From assembly GCA_009746045.1 (NCBI GenBank), contig RPFO01001665.1, positions 1 to 34,880 of the forward strand: a DNA stretch of 34,880 nt, in the 5' to 3' direction. Position numbers and translations under genes: made by a program. Under the pieces are notes generated by a model. The model was not told the origin of the DNA. It did no database searches and saw only the letters and a list, made by a program, of their open reading frames with translations. Shown one piece after another: positions 18,362-27,353 of this stretch. How positions within the stretch are numbered: position 1 is the first letter of the stretch; each line of letters opens with the position of its first letter. The DNA comes from Mesostigma viride. Its lineage: Eukaryota > Streptophyta > Mesostigmatophyceae > Mesostigmatales > Mesostigmataceae.

Positions 18362-19089
18362 TTAAACAACCGCCATCCGCTCCTCCTCCTTCACGCTGAT
18401 GATGATCTCCATCTCATCCGAGTTGCGCCGACACCTCCGCACTTCGAGTGTCTTCTCGGCTTTTTTCCGAATGCTCGGCGGGATGGTCGGCCCGTCGGAC
18501 ACGAGCCGGTCTAGATCGAGTCGCAACACCTGCAGAAAGTCGAACGGGTTCATGCGGTGCTTCCTGTGTTTCGTCAACTCGGCGTCCACGGTGTGGTAGA
18601 ACGCCGCGAATTTGTGGACCATTTGTTTGTGTTGCTCGGATTTTTGAGAGAAATGCAAAAAGTTTTGTATTCCGGAAAGGGCGCTCACGAGCATGCTCGC
18701 GGCCCCCACGCACATATCCATGTTCACGTTGGGGAACTTTCTCCCGCTGAACGCGAGCGTGCCCGCAGTCGCCGACAATACGATCGTGGGAATGCCCAAC
18801 AGATTGTAAAAGAACATGGCGCGGGTCGACGCCATCTCGTGCATCTGGCGATACGCGACGGCCTTCTGGCCCCACGCGAACACCAGGCGCTCGATTTTCG
18901 AGGTCCACAGGCGCTCCGGGTCGGAAGTCCCCCCGCTCCCTTTGTCACTCGAATCGTACGTGCTCTCTCGGACGACGCACTCTTCCTCCTCTCGTCCTCT
19001 GACTTGTACAGCCCGGGGGGAGGACTGCTATCGAGTCGGCCCGGGACGTGGACCCTTAACGGTTTCTCCGGTTCGATTTCGGATGCCAT
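18362..19089 (-). CDS. SLATT-like two-transmembrane protein, frameshifted near its start
   Basis: The main frame reads KIERLVFAWGQKAVAYRQMH, then two membrane helices (LLGIPTIVLSATAGTLAF and CVGAASMLVSALSGIQNFL), then FSQKSEQHKQMVHKFAAFYH and a basic end. This follows SLATT domains: a helix with Tyr-x-x-x-H, two TM helices with a short loop, then a helix with paired His. SLATT proteins are predicted membrane effectors in bacterial conflict systems and also occur in some viruses. The only ATG, at 19089 (MASEIEPEKPLRVHVPGRLD), is in another frame; a one-base change at the G6 run at 19014-19019 joins them through an acidic EEEE stretch. It starts 14 nt after the adenosyltransferase. Confidence 0.65.
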
Positions 19090-19103
19090 TTCGTCCTTTC
19101 AGA

Positions 19104-19680
19104 CTATGGTTTGAAAATAACTTCGTTCGCCTGCCCCTTTTTGTAACGCACTTCCGACGCGTCGGCCTCCATCCTCGCGCACACGAACAGCAGGTCGGAC
19201 ATGCGGTTCATGAACGACAGGACGGCGCGTCGACGCGTCCCTCGTGCGTCGAGGCGAGGAACGCCACGGATCGTTCGGCGCGGCGGCACACGGAGCGGGC
19301 CAGGTGCAAGCACGAGTTCGCCTCCCCGTCCCCGCCCGGGAGCACGAAGTTCCGTAACGGCGACAGGTCTTCGTCCATCATGTCGATCCACGACTCGAGC
19401 GTCCTCACGCACTGTCCTTCCGGATCGAAACGGTTCCGGTGCGGTTGGCCGTCGGATGGAGTCGACAGGCAGATCCGACGTCCAGGAGCCGTTTCTGTAG
19501 GAACGGCAGGATCTCCTGCTTGATCCGCTGATTCCTACAAAACACCCTGGCCAATCCGATGGCCGAGTTCAGTTCGTCCACATCGCCGACAGCCTCCACG
19601 TACGAGTCGAACTTGTCGACGACGTCGCCCGTGAAGAGTCGGGTCTTCCCCAGATCGCCGTGTCGGGTGTAGATCGGCAT
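19104..19680 (-). CDS. PduO-type cob(I)alamin adenosyltransferase, two frameshifts
   Basis: The start [19 protein letters not shown] has the ATP-binding N-terminal motif of PduO/MMAB adenosyltransferases, followed by [19 protein letters not shown] and [17 protein letters not shown]. The next frame continues with [38 protein letters not shown] and [16 protein letters not shown], and a third frame ends with [20 protein letters not shown]. In order these are all the family's motifs (GDxGxT, DELN, LPGG, LHxAR, CRRAER, NRxSDLLF) with normal spacing, about 190 residues. Shifts fall near 19435 and 19225. The enzyme transfers adenosyl from ATP to cob(I)alamin, making coenzyme B12. It heads the minus-strand cluster and is divergent from the primase. 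Confidence 0.85.
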
Positions 19681-19737
19681 TGGGAGGGTATATATTCGCC
19701 TCGCGAGAAGAAAAAGTCCTCTCTCTGGACGACGACC
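19681..19737. promoter_or_regulatory. Bidirectional promoter gap with TATATAT
   Basis: TATATAT at 19689-19695 stands 43-49 bp before the primase ATG (19738) and about 9 bp before the adenosyltransferase ATG (19680). Confidence 0.45.
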
Positions 19738-21165
19738 ATGGGTCCGTGGAGAGGCACCGCGGCCACGAACTGGCTCAAGGAGAGGGATTGTTTCGTCCAG
19801 CCGGGAGAGAAGTACACCCATCTGCTGCTAGACGGGTTCGAGGGCGGGCGGGCGGTGGTCGACCACGAGGACCTGCCCGCGTTCTACAAACTCATCGCCA
19901 GCGACGCGAAGGCGGGCCGACCCAACTTCATCGTCGAGCAGAAATCGTTCCCCCTGTTCCCATTCTTCCTCGACCTGGACTGCGAGGACGACGTCGACCT
20001 GACGGACGAGATCCTCGACAAGTGGATCCCCTTGATCCACGCGGCCGTCAAGGAGACCGTGACGGAGCGCGAGGACACGGACTTCATGATGGTGATCTGC
20101 AGCGCGCCCACGAAGAGGAAACCGGACGGGAAAATCAAGACGGGGTTCCACTTGCACTGGCCCGGCGTCCCGATCAACAAGGCGAGGGCGCTGCAACTCA
20201 GGGGGTACATCCTATGCAAACTGCACGAGGCGTTCGGAGACAGGACGGGGAACTCGTGGAACGCCGTCGTGGACCCTTCGGTCATGATGGACAACGGCCT
20301 GCGCATGCTGTTCTCGTTCAAATGCGTCCGCTGCACCGTGTGCCCCGAGAAACTGCGCAAGCTGGAGAAAGAGATCGAGGGCGGGTGCAAGGGCGGCTCG
20401 TCGACGGGGGCGTGTCCCTGCGTGTTCTGCGACGGCAAACGCAAGATACGGAGGGAGTGCGGGTGTACCTACGGCAAGATCCACGAGAAGCGACCGTACA
20501 CGTACTTGCGCGAGCTCGACGGGGACGGCAACGTCGCGGAGGAGAGCGGCCAGCGCACTGCGTTGGAGCAATTGTTCCTGACGTCCGTCCGCACGTACGA
20601 CGAGGTCATCAAGGAACCCGTGGAACTCGTGCCCCCGCCGTACTACGACGCCAAGCTCGTCGAGCTCCCGGGTGCGCGGAAAGGACGGGACCGCGTACCC
20701 CAGGTCCGCACGTCCCACGCGTCGCCTCACAACGGCAACGCGCTGCCGCGAGACGGACGGCTGTACGCGGCCGTCAAGGAGGCGCTCCGCGGGATCCCCA
20801 TCAGCAACGTGTTCAAGGAGGGCGAAGGGCAGTCGAGCGTCTACTGGGTCTGGAGTCGCTCGCACGTCTGCAAAAACGTGGACCGCGCCCACGCCAACAA
20901 CAACGTGTGGTTCGAGATCACTCGCAACGGCGTGTTCCAACGCTGTTTCGACGACGAATGTCGCGGGTTCCGGTCGGAGCCGAGTCCGATCCCGTACGAG
21001 GTGTCGGTGCGCCTGTTCTCGACTACAACGCCGGAGTCCGGAGCCAAAAGGGAGTCAGCCATGACGACGGCCGCGCTGCGACTGGCGTACTTGGTATCGT
21101 ACGACCCCACGAAGGCGGCGACAGGGAAAAGAGCGAGAAGCCGGAAGGGCGCGAGGGACGAGTGA
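19738..21165 (+). CDS. UL52-type archaeo-eukaryotic DNA primase
   Basis: 475 residues, no frameshift. FPFFLDLDCEDD gives the metal-binding D79-x-D81; KTGFHLHWPG gives the SxH-type His (H138/H140); VVDPSVMMDNGLRMLFSFKC is the late AEP motif with Asp179 and Arg189. A Cys-rich insert follows (residues about 196-250). Near residues 377-413 NGVFQRCFDDECRGFRS matches the zinc motif ending Herpes_UL52-type primases (QxCxDxxC). It would make primers for replication of the element. The ATG at 19738 is preferred over an upstream in-frame ATG at 19660 because it follows the promoter and the protein conservation starts here. The 3' end overlaps the next gene, which is antisense, by 143 nt. Confidence 0.85.
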   Translation: MGPWRGTAATNWLKERDCFVQPGEKYTHLLLDGFEGGRAVVDHEDLPAFYKLIASDAKAGRPNFIVEQKSFPLFPFFLDLDCEDDVDLTDEILDKWIPLIHAAVKETVTEREDTDFMMVICSAPTKRKPDGKIKTGFHLHWPGVPINKARALQLRGYILCKLHEAFGDRTGNSWNAVVDPSVMMDNGLRMLFSFKCVRCTVCPEKLRKLEKEIEGGCKGGSSTGACPCVFCDGKRKIRRECGCTYGKIHEKRPYTYLRELDGDGNVAEESGQRTALEQLFLTSVRTYDEVIKEPVELVPPPYYDAKLVELPGARKGRDRVPQVRTSHASPHNGNALPRDGRLYAAVKEALRGIPISNVFKEGEGQSSVYWVWSRSHVCKNVDRAHANNNVWFEITRNGVFQRCFDDECRGFRSEPSPIPYEVSVRLFSTTTPESGAKRESAMTTAALRLAYLVSYDPTKAATGKRARSRKGARDE

Positions 21166-21838
21166 GGAAGCCCCGGTCCTCAACGTCCCCCGACTTGTTC
21201 TCCAAAAGGATAGGAACGCCCCCCGCCACGTAGGACATGTGAGACGGGGCTCCGCGGGGAAGGAACAGCATGTTGTGACTCTCCATGCCCCTGTGATCCG
21301 CGTTGCTTTCCAAGAACGATAGGCACTTAATAAACGTATGAATGTAATAACTTCCCACACTCGGAAAGTTCATGTCCGCCAACTGCCTCGCGTACTCCAT
21401 CCTATCCAAGAACGGGCGATGCAATAATGAGTGACGCGCGAACGCGAGACAGTCGTGCACGTAGAACACGGAACGGCCCAGAGGGTCCCTTCCGAGCACT
21501 CCGGCCGCGACGGTGCCCTTGAACAGTTTGGTCTTGAAAGGCGGCATCCGTACGATCGACACGTTCCGATCCCCGTGCACGATCGCGCAGACCGTACGAC
21601 CGCCGCGAACGCGGACCAACGCCAGGAGACAGTACTCGCCCTTCCGCAATTCCGTCACGACGTAGTCGTCGTTCCCGAGCTCGGCCACGAGGTCTTTGGT
21701 CTTGTTCACCACCTTGATAAAGGGGCGAGGGAGGTCGTGGTAGCGACACACGCCCTCGACGGAACGCAAGACGTCGCGGGTCTCGCGGGGAGACGCATCG
21801 CGCGGCAGGACGAGAGGGACGGGGAGAAACGCGGCCAT
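21023..21838 (-). CDS. mRNA-capping guanylyltransferase-like protein with degenerate active site
   Basis: From the ATG at 21838, about 225 residues are protein-like: DDYVVTELRKGEYCLLALV near residues 58-75, VCAIVHGDRNVSIVRM, KGTVAAGVLGRDPLGRSVFY, VHDCLAFARHSLLHRPFLDR and MLFLPRGAPSHMSY. The order follows nucleotidyltransferases of the capping/ligase fold (KxDGxR, strand, GTLLDGE, FDxL, R, then the EGLIFxP segment). The expected Lys-x-Asp-Gly and Asp-Gly-Glu are not intact here (RKGE, AAGV), so catalysis is doubtful. After GDVED the tail (GFLTRPSRPSGFSLFS) lies over the primase 3' end and may be a shifted frame. What else it could be: a structural relative without capping activity. Confidence 0.45.
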   Translation of the reverse strand: MAAFLPVPLVLPRDASPRETRDVLRSVEGVCRYHDLPRPFIKVVNKTKDLVAELGNDDYVVTELRKGEYCLLALVRVRGGRTVCAIVHGDRNVSIVRMPPFKTKLFKGTVAAGVLGRDPLGRSVFYVHDCLAFARHSLLHRPFLDRMEYARQLADMNFPSVGSYYIHTFIKCLSFLESNADHRGMESHNMLFLPRGAPSHMSYVAGGVPILLENKSGDVEDRGFLTRPSRPSGFSLFSLSPPSWGRTIPSTPVAARPSSWLTPFWLRTPAL

Positions 21839-21940
21839 ACTAGCACCGTGCGCTTTTTTTCGGTCCCCGTTACGCGCGCGTTCTCGGGAGAAAATTTGTT
21901 TGGGGGCGGAAAGGAGGACGATTCGGGAGGAGCGGAGGTC

Positions 21941-22474
21941 ATGGAGTTGTTGGAGCGTTCGCTCGTGCGTTTCTTCGGGGACGCGCGGCACTTTGACGTG
22001 CTGTTCGGGATCTGCGGACACAAGGAGTCGGAGCCGAAGAACGAGCTCGTCTCCCTGCGCGTGTTGGAGTGGCTCGTGACGAACTACGCGAGGATCCACA
22101 ACGTCGAGTACCTTACGCCGGTCGAGAACGCCCCCTTCAACCTGTACATGTCCTACCGCGAACATCTGGACTTTTACTCGAAGAAGATGTTCGACCCTTT
22201 CGCGCGTCGGAAGAAGATCCCCCTCGCCCACGGCGACCGCGTCGTGCAGACGACCCCGGGACAGATGAACTTCTTCCGATGGGCGATCACGAACGGGGTC
22301 GTGGACTACGCCGTGCGCAACATCGCGGAGATTCGCGGGGAGCTGCCCAAGTGCCACCACAACAACGGGCGCGCCATCCGCGTGACCGTGGTCAAGCGGA
22401 CGAGGAAGCGGTGCCGCGCGGCCGACCTCGGGTCGATCGTGCGTCCCAAGGTCATTACCGCAGACGGTTCCTGA
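21941..22474 (+). CDS. Conserved large-DNA-virus hypothetical protein (GQxNFFRWAI family)
   Basis: 177 residues from MELLERSLVRFFGDARHFDV. Central YREHLDFYSKKMFDPFARRK, then VVQTTPGQMNFFRWAITNGV, then VDYAVRNIAEIRGELPKCHH and a basic tail. The TTxGQxNFFRWAI signature after a F-x-K-x-x-FDPFxRR motif is one I recognise as recurring in nucleocytovirus hypothetical proteins, with no known function. The first ATG after the divergent gap was chosen, although the frame is open further upstream. Confidence 0.7.
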   Translation: MELLERSLVRFFGDARHFDVLFGICGHKESEPKNELVSLRVLEWLVTNYARIHNVEYLTPVENAPFNLYMSYREHLDFYSKKMFDPFARRKKIPLAHGDRVVQTTPGQMNFFRWAITNGVVDYAVRNIAEIRGELPKCHHNNGRAIRVTVVKRTRKRCRAADLGSIVRPKVITADGS

Positions 22475-22520
22475 TCCGGTTCAAATAGTTTTCGAAGGGA
22501 GATCGTAGGGTAAGTGGGCC

Positions 22521-23015
22521 ATGTCTCTGCTGGTCTCGAAGGCGTACGACTGGCTGGTCACGCGCCCTTTGCGGGAGCTGTTCATGAAGGGGCCGAGTGT
22601 CGGCGCGTTCGGGTTCTGGATGAGCATGAAGGAGAGCGACATCTGCGCGGCCATGACGAGGACGACGTCGGACATCTGGGACAACAACCCCGGCCATTGT
22701 CGCGACGTCATCGACAGCCGATTCGAGAGCGTGCACGTCGTCGTGCGGACGTTCATGACGTGGTTCGCTCTGCTCATGATCGCGAACGCGGTCGTGCGCC
22801 AAGCCGTCCGCATCCCGTCTCGTGTGTTGCGGTCAGTTACCTGTCGCCCGCGGTCTCCTCGCGTCGTGGTGATCGACGTCGACGCCGTTCGATCGCGAGC
22901 GTTGCCGCCAGGCGGACTTGACGCCCAAGAGGGCGAGGGAGCCGGTCGCGGGCGCCAGAAGCATCTTGAGAAGGTCGGGGATCTGGCCTCCGACGAGAAC
23001 GGACACGTAGGCTAG
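22521..23015 (+). CDS. Viral membrane protein, C-terminal end uncertain
   Basis: MSLLVSKAYDWLVTRPLREL, then GAFGFWMSMKESDICAAMTR, WDNNPGHCRDVIDSRFES and a membrane helix (FALLMIANAVVRQAVRIP) near residues 82-100. Cysteines in ESDICAA and GHCRD could pair. From about 22830 the frame runs antisense to another membrane-protein gene and its composition becomes Arg/Gly-rich, so the true end is probably near there and an indel may hide the stop. No named family. Confidence 0.6.
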   Translation: MSLLVSKAYDWLVTRPLRELFMKGPSVGAFGFWMSMKESDICAAMTRTTSDIWDNNPGHCRDVIDSRFESVHVVVRTFMTWFALLMIANAVVRQAVRIPSRVLRSVTCRPRSPRVVVIDVDAVRSRALPPGGLDAQEGEGAGRGRQKHLEKVGDLASDENGHVG

Positions 23016-23066
23016 ACTGAAGTAGAGACCGACGAGGATCAATGGCAGCGCGATGATCAGACTCAT
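22833..23066 (-). CDS. Small membrane protein, 77 aa
   Basis: MSLIIALPLILVGLYFSLAY is a first membrane helix, continuing YVSVLVGGQIPDLLKMLLAP, and ATGSLALLGVKSAW may be a short second one; a basic, His/Asp-rich tail follows. It is convergent with, and overlaps, the gene at 22521. No family recognised. Confidence 0.55.
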   Translation of the reverse strand: MSLIIALPLILVGLYFSLAYVSVLVGGQIPDLLKMLLAPATGSLALLGVKSAWRQRSRSNGVDVDHHDARRPRATGN

Positions 23067-23277
23067 GGTATAATAAAACGAGCGTTTATATTAAGTCTCT
23101 CGCTCTCCGTACTCTCATCTCGCTCTGTGGGATCCGACACGGAATCGGTTGTCGAGGAAGACCTCGACGACACGCATCGTGTCGGCGATGATGGTCGTAT
23201 TGGCGAGGAGGACCCTATATAAGGGGGTCGCCTAGGGAGAAGTCTCGTTTTTCTCGCCAAACCGCACGGTCCACACC
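23067..23277. promoter_or_regulatory. Intergenic gap with TATATAAG core promoter
   Basis: TATATAAG at 23216-23223 lies 55 bp before the ATG at 23278. A short Ser/Arg-rich minus frame (23063-23260) crosses this gap but is not convincing as a gene. TAATAAAACG near 23070 borders the minus gene start. Confidence 0.5.
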
Positions 23278-24159
23278 ATGGCGTCCATCGTCAAATACCT
23301 GACACCCGTCGACGGGGCGGGGGACGACCCTCGCTTCAAAGGCAAGATCCGGGTGACAGACGACGGCAAAATTTCGATCATTGACGCGATCGCGTGCATT
23401 TCCTTCGCTAAACCGGACGGAACTTTGAAAACGAACGCCGGTCGGATGGCAAGTCTCGCACTCGCGAACCTTGCGAAAGAGCACAAGGAAGTGGAATGTA
23501 TCATATTACTCTGGAAATTCCCCGGGGCCCGGCAGCGAGACACCCCGGTGACCGACCGCCAGGGCTTGACTCGCATCCTAATGCTGCTGCCTGGCAAGGT
23601 CGCGGCCAGGTTCCGCGAGCAGATGTCCGTCCTCTTGGAGCGGTACCTGAACGCCGACCGGACACTCGCCGAGGACATCCTCCGTCGGGCGGGTGCCAAC
23701 GAGGGCGCGCTGGCCAATCTGGAGGAGCATCCGCGCATCCAGAGTTCATGGGCGACGAAGGAGTTGAACGCGGCCATCAAGGCCCATGTCGACGCTCACG
23801 AAGGGATGGGGAACATGTACATTCCTGTGCACAACACGAACAACCTGACCGTGACGGGAAAGACGGCCGCCGAGTTGCGCGCTCTCTACGGCGCGACCGG
23901 TTCGTCGCGCGACACGAACAGCAAGGTCCAATCAGCCGCCATGTACTTCTTGCAGGTGAGCGAGGCGGACCAGATCAAGCGGACGGACGCCAACCCCGTC
24001 GTGGTGGCCAATAGGAGTAGGGAGCTCTTCGAGCCCATCTTTAGGGAGCGGGGGTTGCACGATTTTCAGACGGATAGGGCTTGCATCCGAGAGAACGCGA
24101 AAGTGATGCGTCTCAATCAGAAAGCGACTAGGGAAGCCGCGATCGCTGGCCCGCGTTGA
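23278..24159 (+). CDS. Viral protein of the RQRDTPVTD/LLPG family (BRO/KilA-N-like, tentative)
   Basis: 293 residues, no frameshift. Core: ISIIDAIACISFAKPDGT, then CIILLWKFPGARQRDTPVTD, RQGLTRILMLLPGKVAARF and LLERYLNADRTLAEDILRR. The PG-x-RQRDTPVTD and LLPG-x-x-AxxFR motifs recur in proteins of algae and their viruses; the overall layout (DNA-binding-like N-terminal domain, then variable C-terminal domain) recalls BRO-N or KilA-N proteins, but I cannot confirm this by eye. The C-terminal half is soluble with NTNNLTVTGKTAAELRALYG. It has its own TATATAAG box, and a possible AATAAA signal lies 11 nt after the stop. Confidence 0.6.
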   Translation: MASIVKYLTPVDGAGDDPRFKGKIRVTDDGKISIIDAIACISFAKPDGTLKTNAGRMASLALANLAKEHKEVECIILLWKFPGARQRDTPVTDRQGLTRILMLLPGKVAARFREQMSVLLERYLNADRTLAEDILRRAGANEGALANLEEHPRIQSSWATKELNAAIKAHVDAHEGMGNMYIPVHNTNNLTVTGKTAAELRALYGATGSSRDTNSKVQSAAMYFLQVSEADQIKRTDANPVVVANRSRELFEPIFRERGLHDFQTDRACIRENAKVMRLNQKATREAAIAGPR

Positions 24160-24170
24160 TTCGTTATCCT

Positions 24171-24176
24171 AATAAA
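24171..24176 (+). terminator. Possible AATAAA polyadenylation signal
   Basis: AATAAA 11 nt after the TGA of the 23278-24159 gene, in a 54-nt AT-rich gap. Confidence 0.3.
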
Positions 24177-24213
24177 ACAATTTTCTTCGTGACCAACTAT
24201 AGACCCGTAAACA

Positions 24214-27200
24214 TGACCACTTCTCTCAAGGACATGGGCGTGGGCAGGCTCAAGAACTGTACACCGAGGAGATCGAGTCCGACCCGACCAGCACGACGTC
24301 GGGGGTGACGATCGTGTCGCAGGGTAAGATCGATATCGTGCCGAACGTGTCCGGCGGCAACGACGCCACTCGGACCAACCCCGTGCTCGATCCTGACAAC
24401 ACGGTCGTGATCCACGGCAACATGCGCGTCATGGGGTCCATGAGCACGGACAAGGGCATGTTGCAGACCGCGGATTACACGAAGAACAGTACGACGACCG
24501 AAACGAACAACTCGCTCCTCAAGTCCACGACCAACCACCTCCTGCTCATGCCCTTCGACGCGACGAAGGAGGTCATCGTGCAGGACTCGCGGTTCGTCGC
24601 GCACCGCTCGGCGAAGGAGATCACCGGCTCGACCGCGGTCGTCCCGACCCCCGACAGCTTGTCCGTGCGAGCCGAGAGGGAACCGACCCCGTGAACCAGG
24701 AAATCGCGATGGGGCTCGTATACCACGCGGGTACCGGTTTCACGACCGACGGCACGGCCCAAACGAAGTGGCGCGGCGTCATCGACTCGGGGGCCGTGGA
24801 CATGGAGCTGAGGTCGAGCACCCAGTTGCGCGTGTCCGCGGACAAATCGTCGGGGGGCGAGGTGCGCGTAGGAGCCGGGTCCGCGATCACGATCGCCCCA
24901 GCCATCGCGACCGAGGGCGCGGACCCTCTCACGAAACTCGTCCTGCAGGTGCCCGCGACCGACGCGGCGGCGGAAAAGGTGACCACCAATTTTACGCTCG
25001 CGCAGGCCGGCGTGCCGACGGAGACGCGCCAGGCTCACACCTACTCCGCCGACGCGGTCACGGTCATGAGCAAGAAGGGGCTCGGTAACACGGGAAACGG
25101 CGGAAACCTCTGGATCACGGGTGACACGGCCGTCGCCGGCAGCAGCGTGGCCGTCGAGCAGGTGAAGTTCGTCGACTCGAGCGTGTCGACCACGAACCCT
25201 ACCCTCTCGCTGTCCGCCGCGTCGAATGTGACCATCGCGGCAGACCTGGTCCTGAAGAGCCCGGACGTGGACGTCGGCGGCAAGATCGCGACGTCGAGCG
25301 GGGATCTGTTCCTCAACCCCGCGAGCGGGGTCGTCAAGGTGAACGGCAACGTGCAGGTGGACGGGACGCTGACGAGCGTGAACACGACGGTGTTGAACTC
25401 GGTCATCATGGAGAAGACCCTGAGCCTCGCGAACACCCAAAACACGACGGTCGCAACCTGGGCATTCGACGGAAACTCGGCGACGAGCGCGCCGACCACG
25501 GCGAACCCGACGGGCGTGCCGATTACGTTCACGACGGGCAAGGCTAGCATCTCGAACGGCGCCCTGATCCTGCCGGGAGGGGCCACTCCCACCACCAACG
25601 CGGCGGCGACGGCGGCCAACGTTTCCGCCTTCCCGACGGGCACCCAGTCGTACGAGATCTCATTCAACATTTCGTACAATGGCGTACCGGTCAGCGGTGC
25701 CGCCACGGTTCGGCGGTTGTTTTCGTACGGTACTCTGATATGTAACTGGTACGGAGACGGTAAGATCGAGGCGACCGCCGGTGGAGTGACACTCGCGACG
25801 CCCGTGAACACGCTCGCGATGGCCGCGTCGACGCAGAAGAAGTACAAGGTCACGATGAGGCGGACGTACGTCGATGCTCCGTTGAACTCTCTGTCGACCT
25901 TTGAAATATTCGTCGACGGCGTCCAAAAGAGCGTCTCCACGGGCACCGGCCTCGCGACCCACTCGCTGTCAAGCCCCGCCCTCGTCCTGGGCAACGACGG
26001 CACGGGGTACCTTGTCCCGCTGACGTTCGACGACGTGCGCATCGAGCTCGTGAGCCCGCCGACGAACGTGAACGCCGACGGCGCGGGGCTCGTCGTCGCG
26101 GGCGACGCGGCGATCAACAGCAAGGCCGCCGAACGATCGATCACGTGGAAGAAAAACGTCGCGCAAGAGCTGGGCGATAACACCGGGTCGTACTGGCACA
26201 TCAAGGGCGGTCAGCTGATGTTCTCGCGCCTGATCGACACCACGAAGAGGAAGGCTCCCGGGACCAACGTGCTCCTCAGCAGCCTGCCCACAAAGGGCGC
26301 GTCGACCGAATCCAACATGTGGACGTTGGCGACAAACGGGACCGCCACGACGGGATCCGCCGTGCTCACGTACGCGTCGACTCCCACGGGCGCGGCGTCT
26401 CACACGGGCGGATATTTTCAGACTAACTACGGAAACGGGACGGTGACCGTGTCCTATTATAGCGCCACGAACATCGGGAGGGCGACGGGCGGTTACGAGA
26501 TCCTCGTCACCGGGATCGTGAAGCCGTTCACCTCCCTGTCGACGGCGACGGGCGGAGACGTCGGCACCGGGGCGGGAGCCGCGATGACGGCCCCGTTCCT
26601 GTGCGGCGTCGCGAACTCGACAAACACGAACGCCAACATGGCCGAACTGTTAACCATCGGCAAGGACGGGACGGCCGGAAGTTACGTGAGCGTGTGGGCG
26701 TGGCGAGGCGGCAGGCTCCTCATGTTCACGGGCAACCACTACACCGAGACCGCGGGGATCGTCGTTGGGGCGAGCGAGTTCGTCCTCGGCGTCCTCTTGT
26801 CCTCCTCGGGACCAGTGCTGTACGTGAACGGGGCGCCGGCGACGATGACGACTGCCGGATGGCGCACCATAACGGCGAACGCCTCGTTTACCGGCGCGAC
26901 CGGCGTGTCGCTGAGCGCAACCGCCCGAACGCGGGATCTATCTGGGCGCTAGGAGCCCGTACCAGACGGCCACTTCGCCCAACCCTTTCAACATCGGATT
27001 CAAGAACTGGCGCGTCGTGGACACACTTGCCGCGGGGGGCGACGCCCACGATGACCCCGCCCCAGATCATGTACACGCAGCTGTACCGGTACGCGGACGA
27101 GTACGACTCGGAACCGCTCATGGTGACGTACGGCTTCCGCATCGGAGACGACGAGACACTCCAGATCGTGAAGACGCAAGGGTCGGCGACCACGACCACC

Positions 27201-27326
27201 CTCCTCGGCAACCCGATGCCCGCGAGCGACAACATAAGCGGGACCGCTCTCGATGGGAACTCGATGGGAACGGTCGAGGACGGCACGGTGAACGTCGTGT
27301 TGGAGCTGCTGAACAAGGTTTCGTAA
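24214..27326 (+). CDS. Fibre/adhesin-like structural protein 1, frameshifted
   Basis: ATG at 24214, about 1035 residues when followed across frames. N-terminal part: GRLK, then LYTEEIESDPTSTTSGVTIV and TTNHLLLMPFDATKEVIVQD. From 24690: repeated short beta motifs (VEQVKFVDSSVSTTNPTLSL, NGNVQVDGTLTSVNTTVLN) as in marine phage tail fibres, ending in NADGAGLVVAGDAAINSKAA. Between these, 25455-26060 is a LamG/concanavalin-like module (TQKKYKVTMRR, STFEIFVDGVQKS, LTFDDVRIELV). Then GGYEILVTGIVKPF, WRTITANASF and IMYTQLYRYADEYDSEPL. Frame changes fall near 24255 (AA for AAA against the paralogue), 24680 (C4), 26925 (C3) and 27036-27041 (G6). The stop at 27326 comes where the paralogue continues for about 220 residues. 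Confidence 0.75.
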
Positions 27327-27353
27327 AATCTCTGCGTCCAACTCTATACGGAC

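Noticed and set aside
19680-21233. 517-codon frame overlapping the primase
   Set aside because: Arg/Gly/Ala-rich shadow of the primase in a high-GC sequence; it carries no motifs.
23063-23260. 65-codon Ser/Arg-rich minus frame
   Set aside because: It covers the promoter gap, lacks a convincing ATG start and has low-complexity composition.
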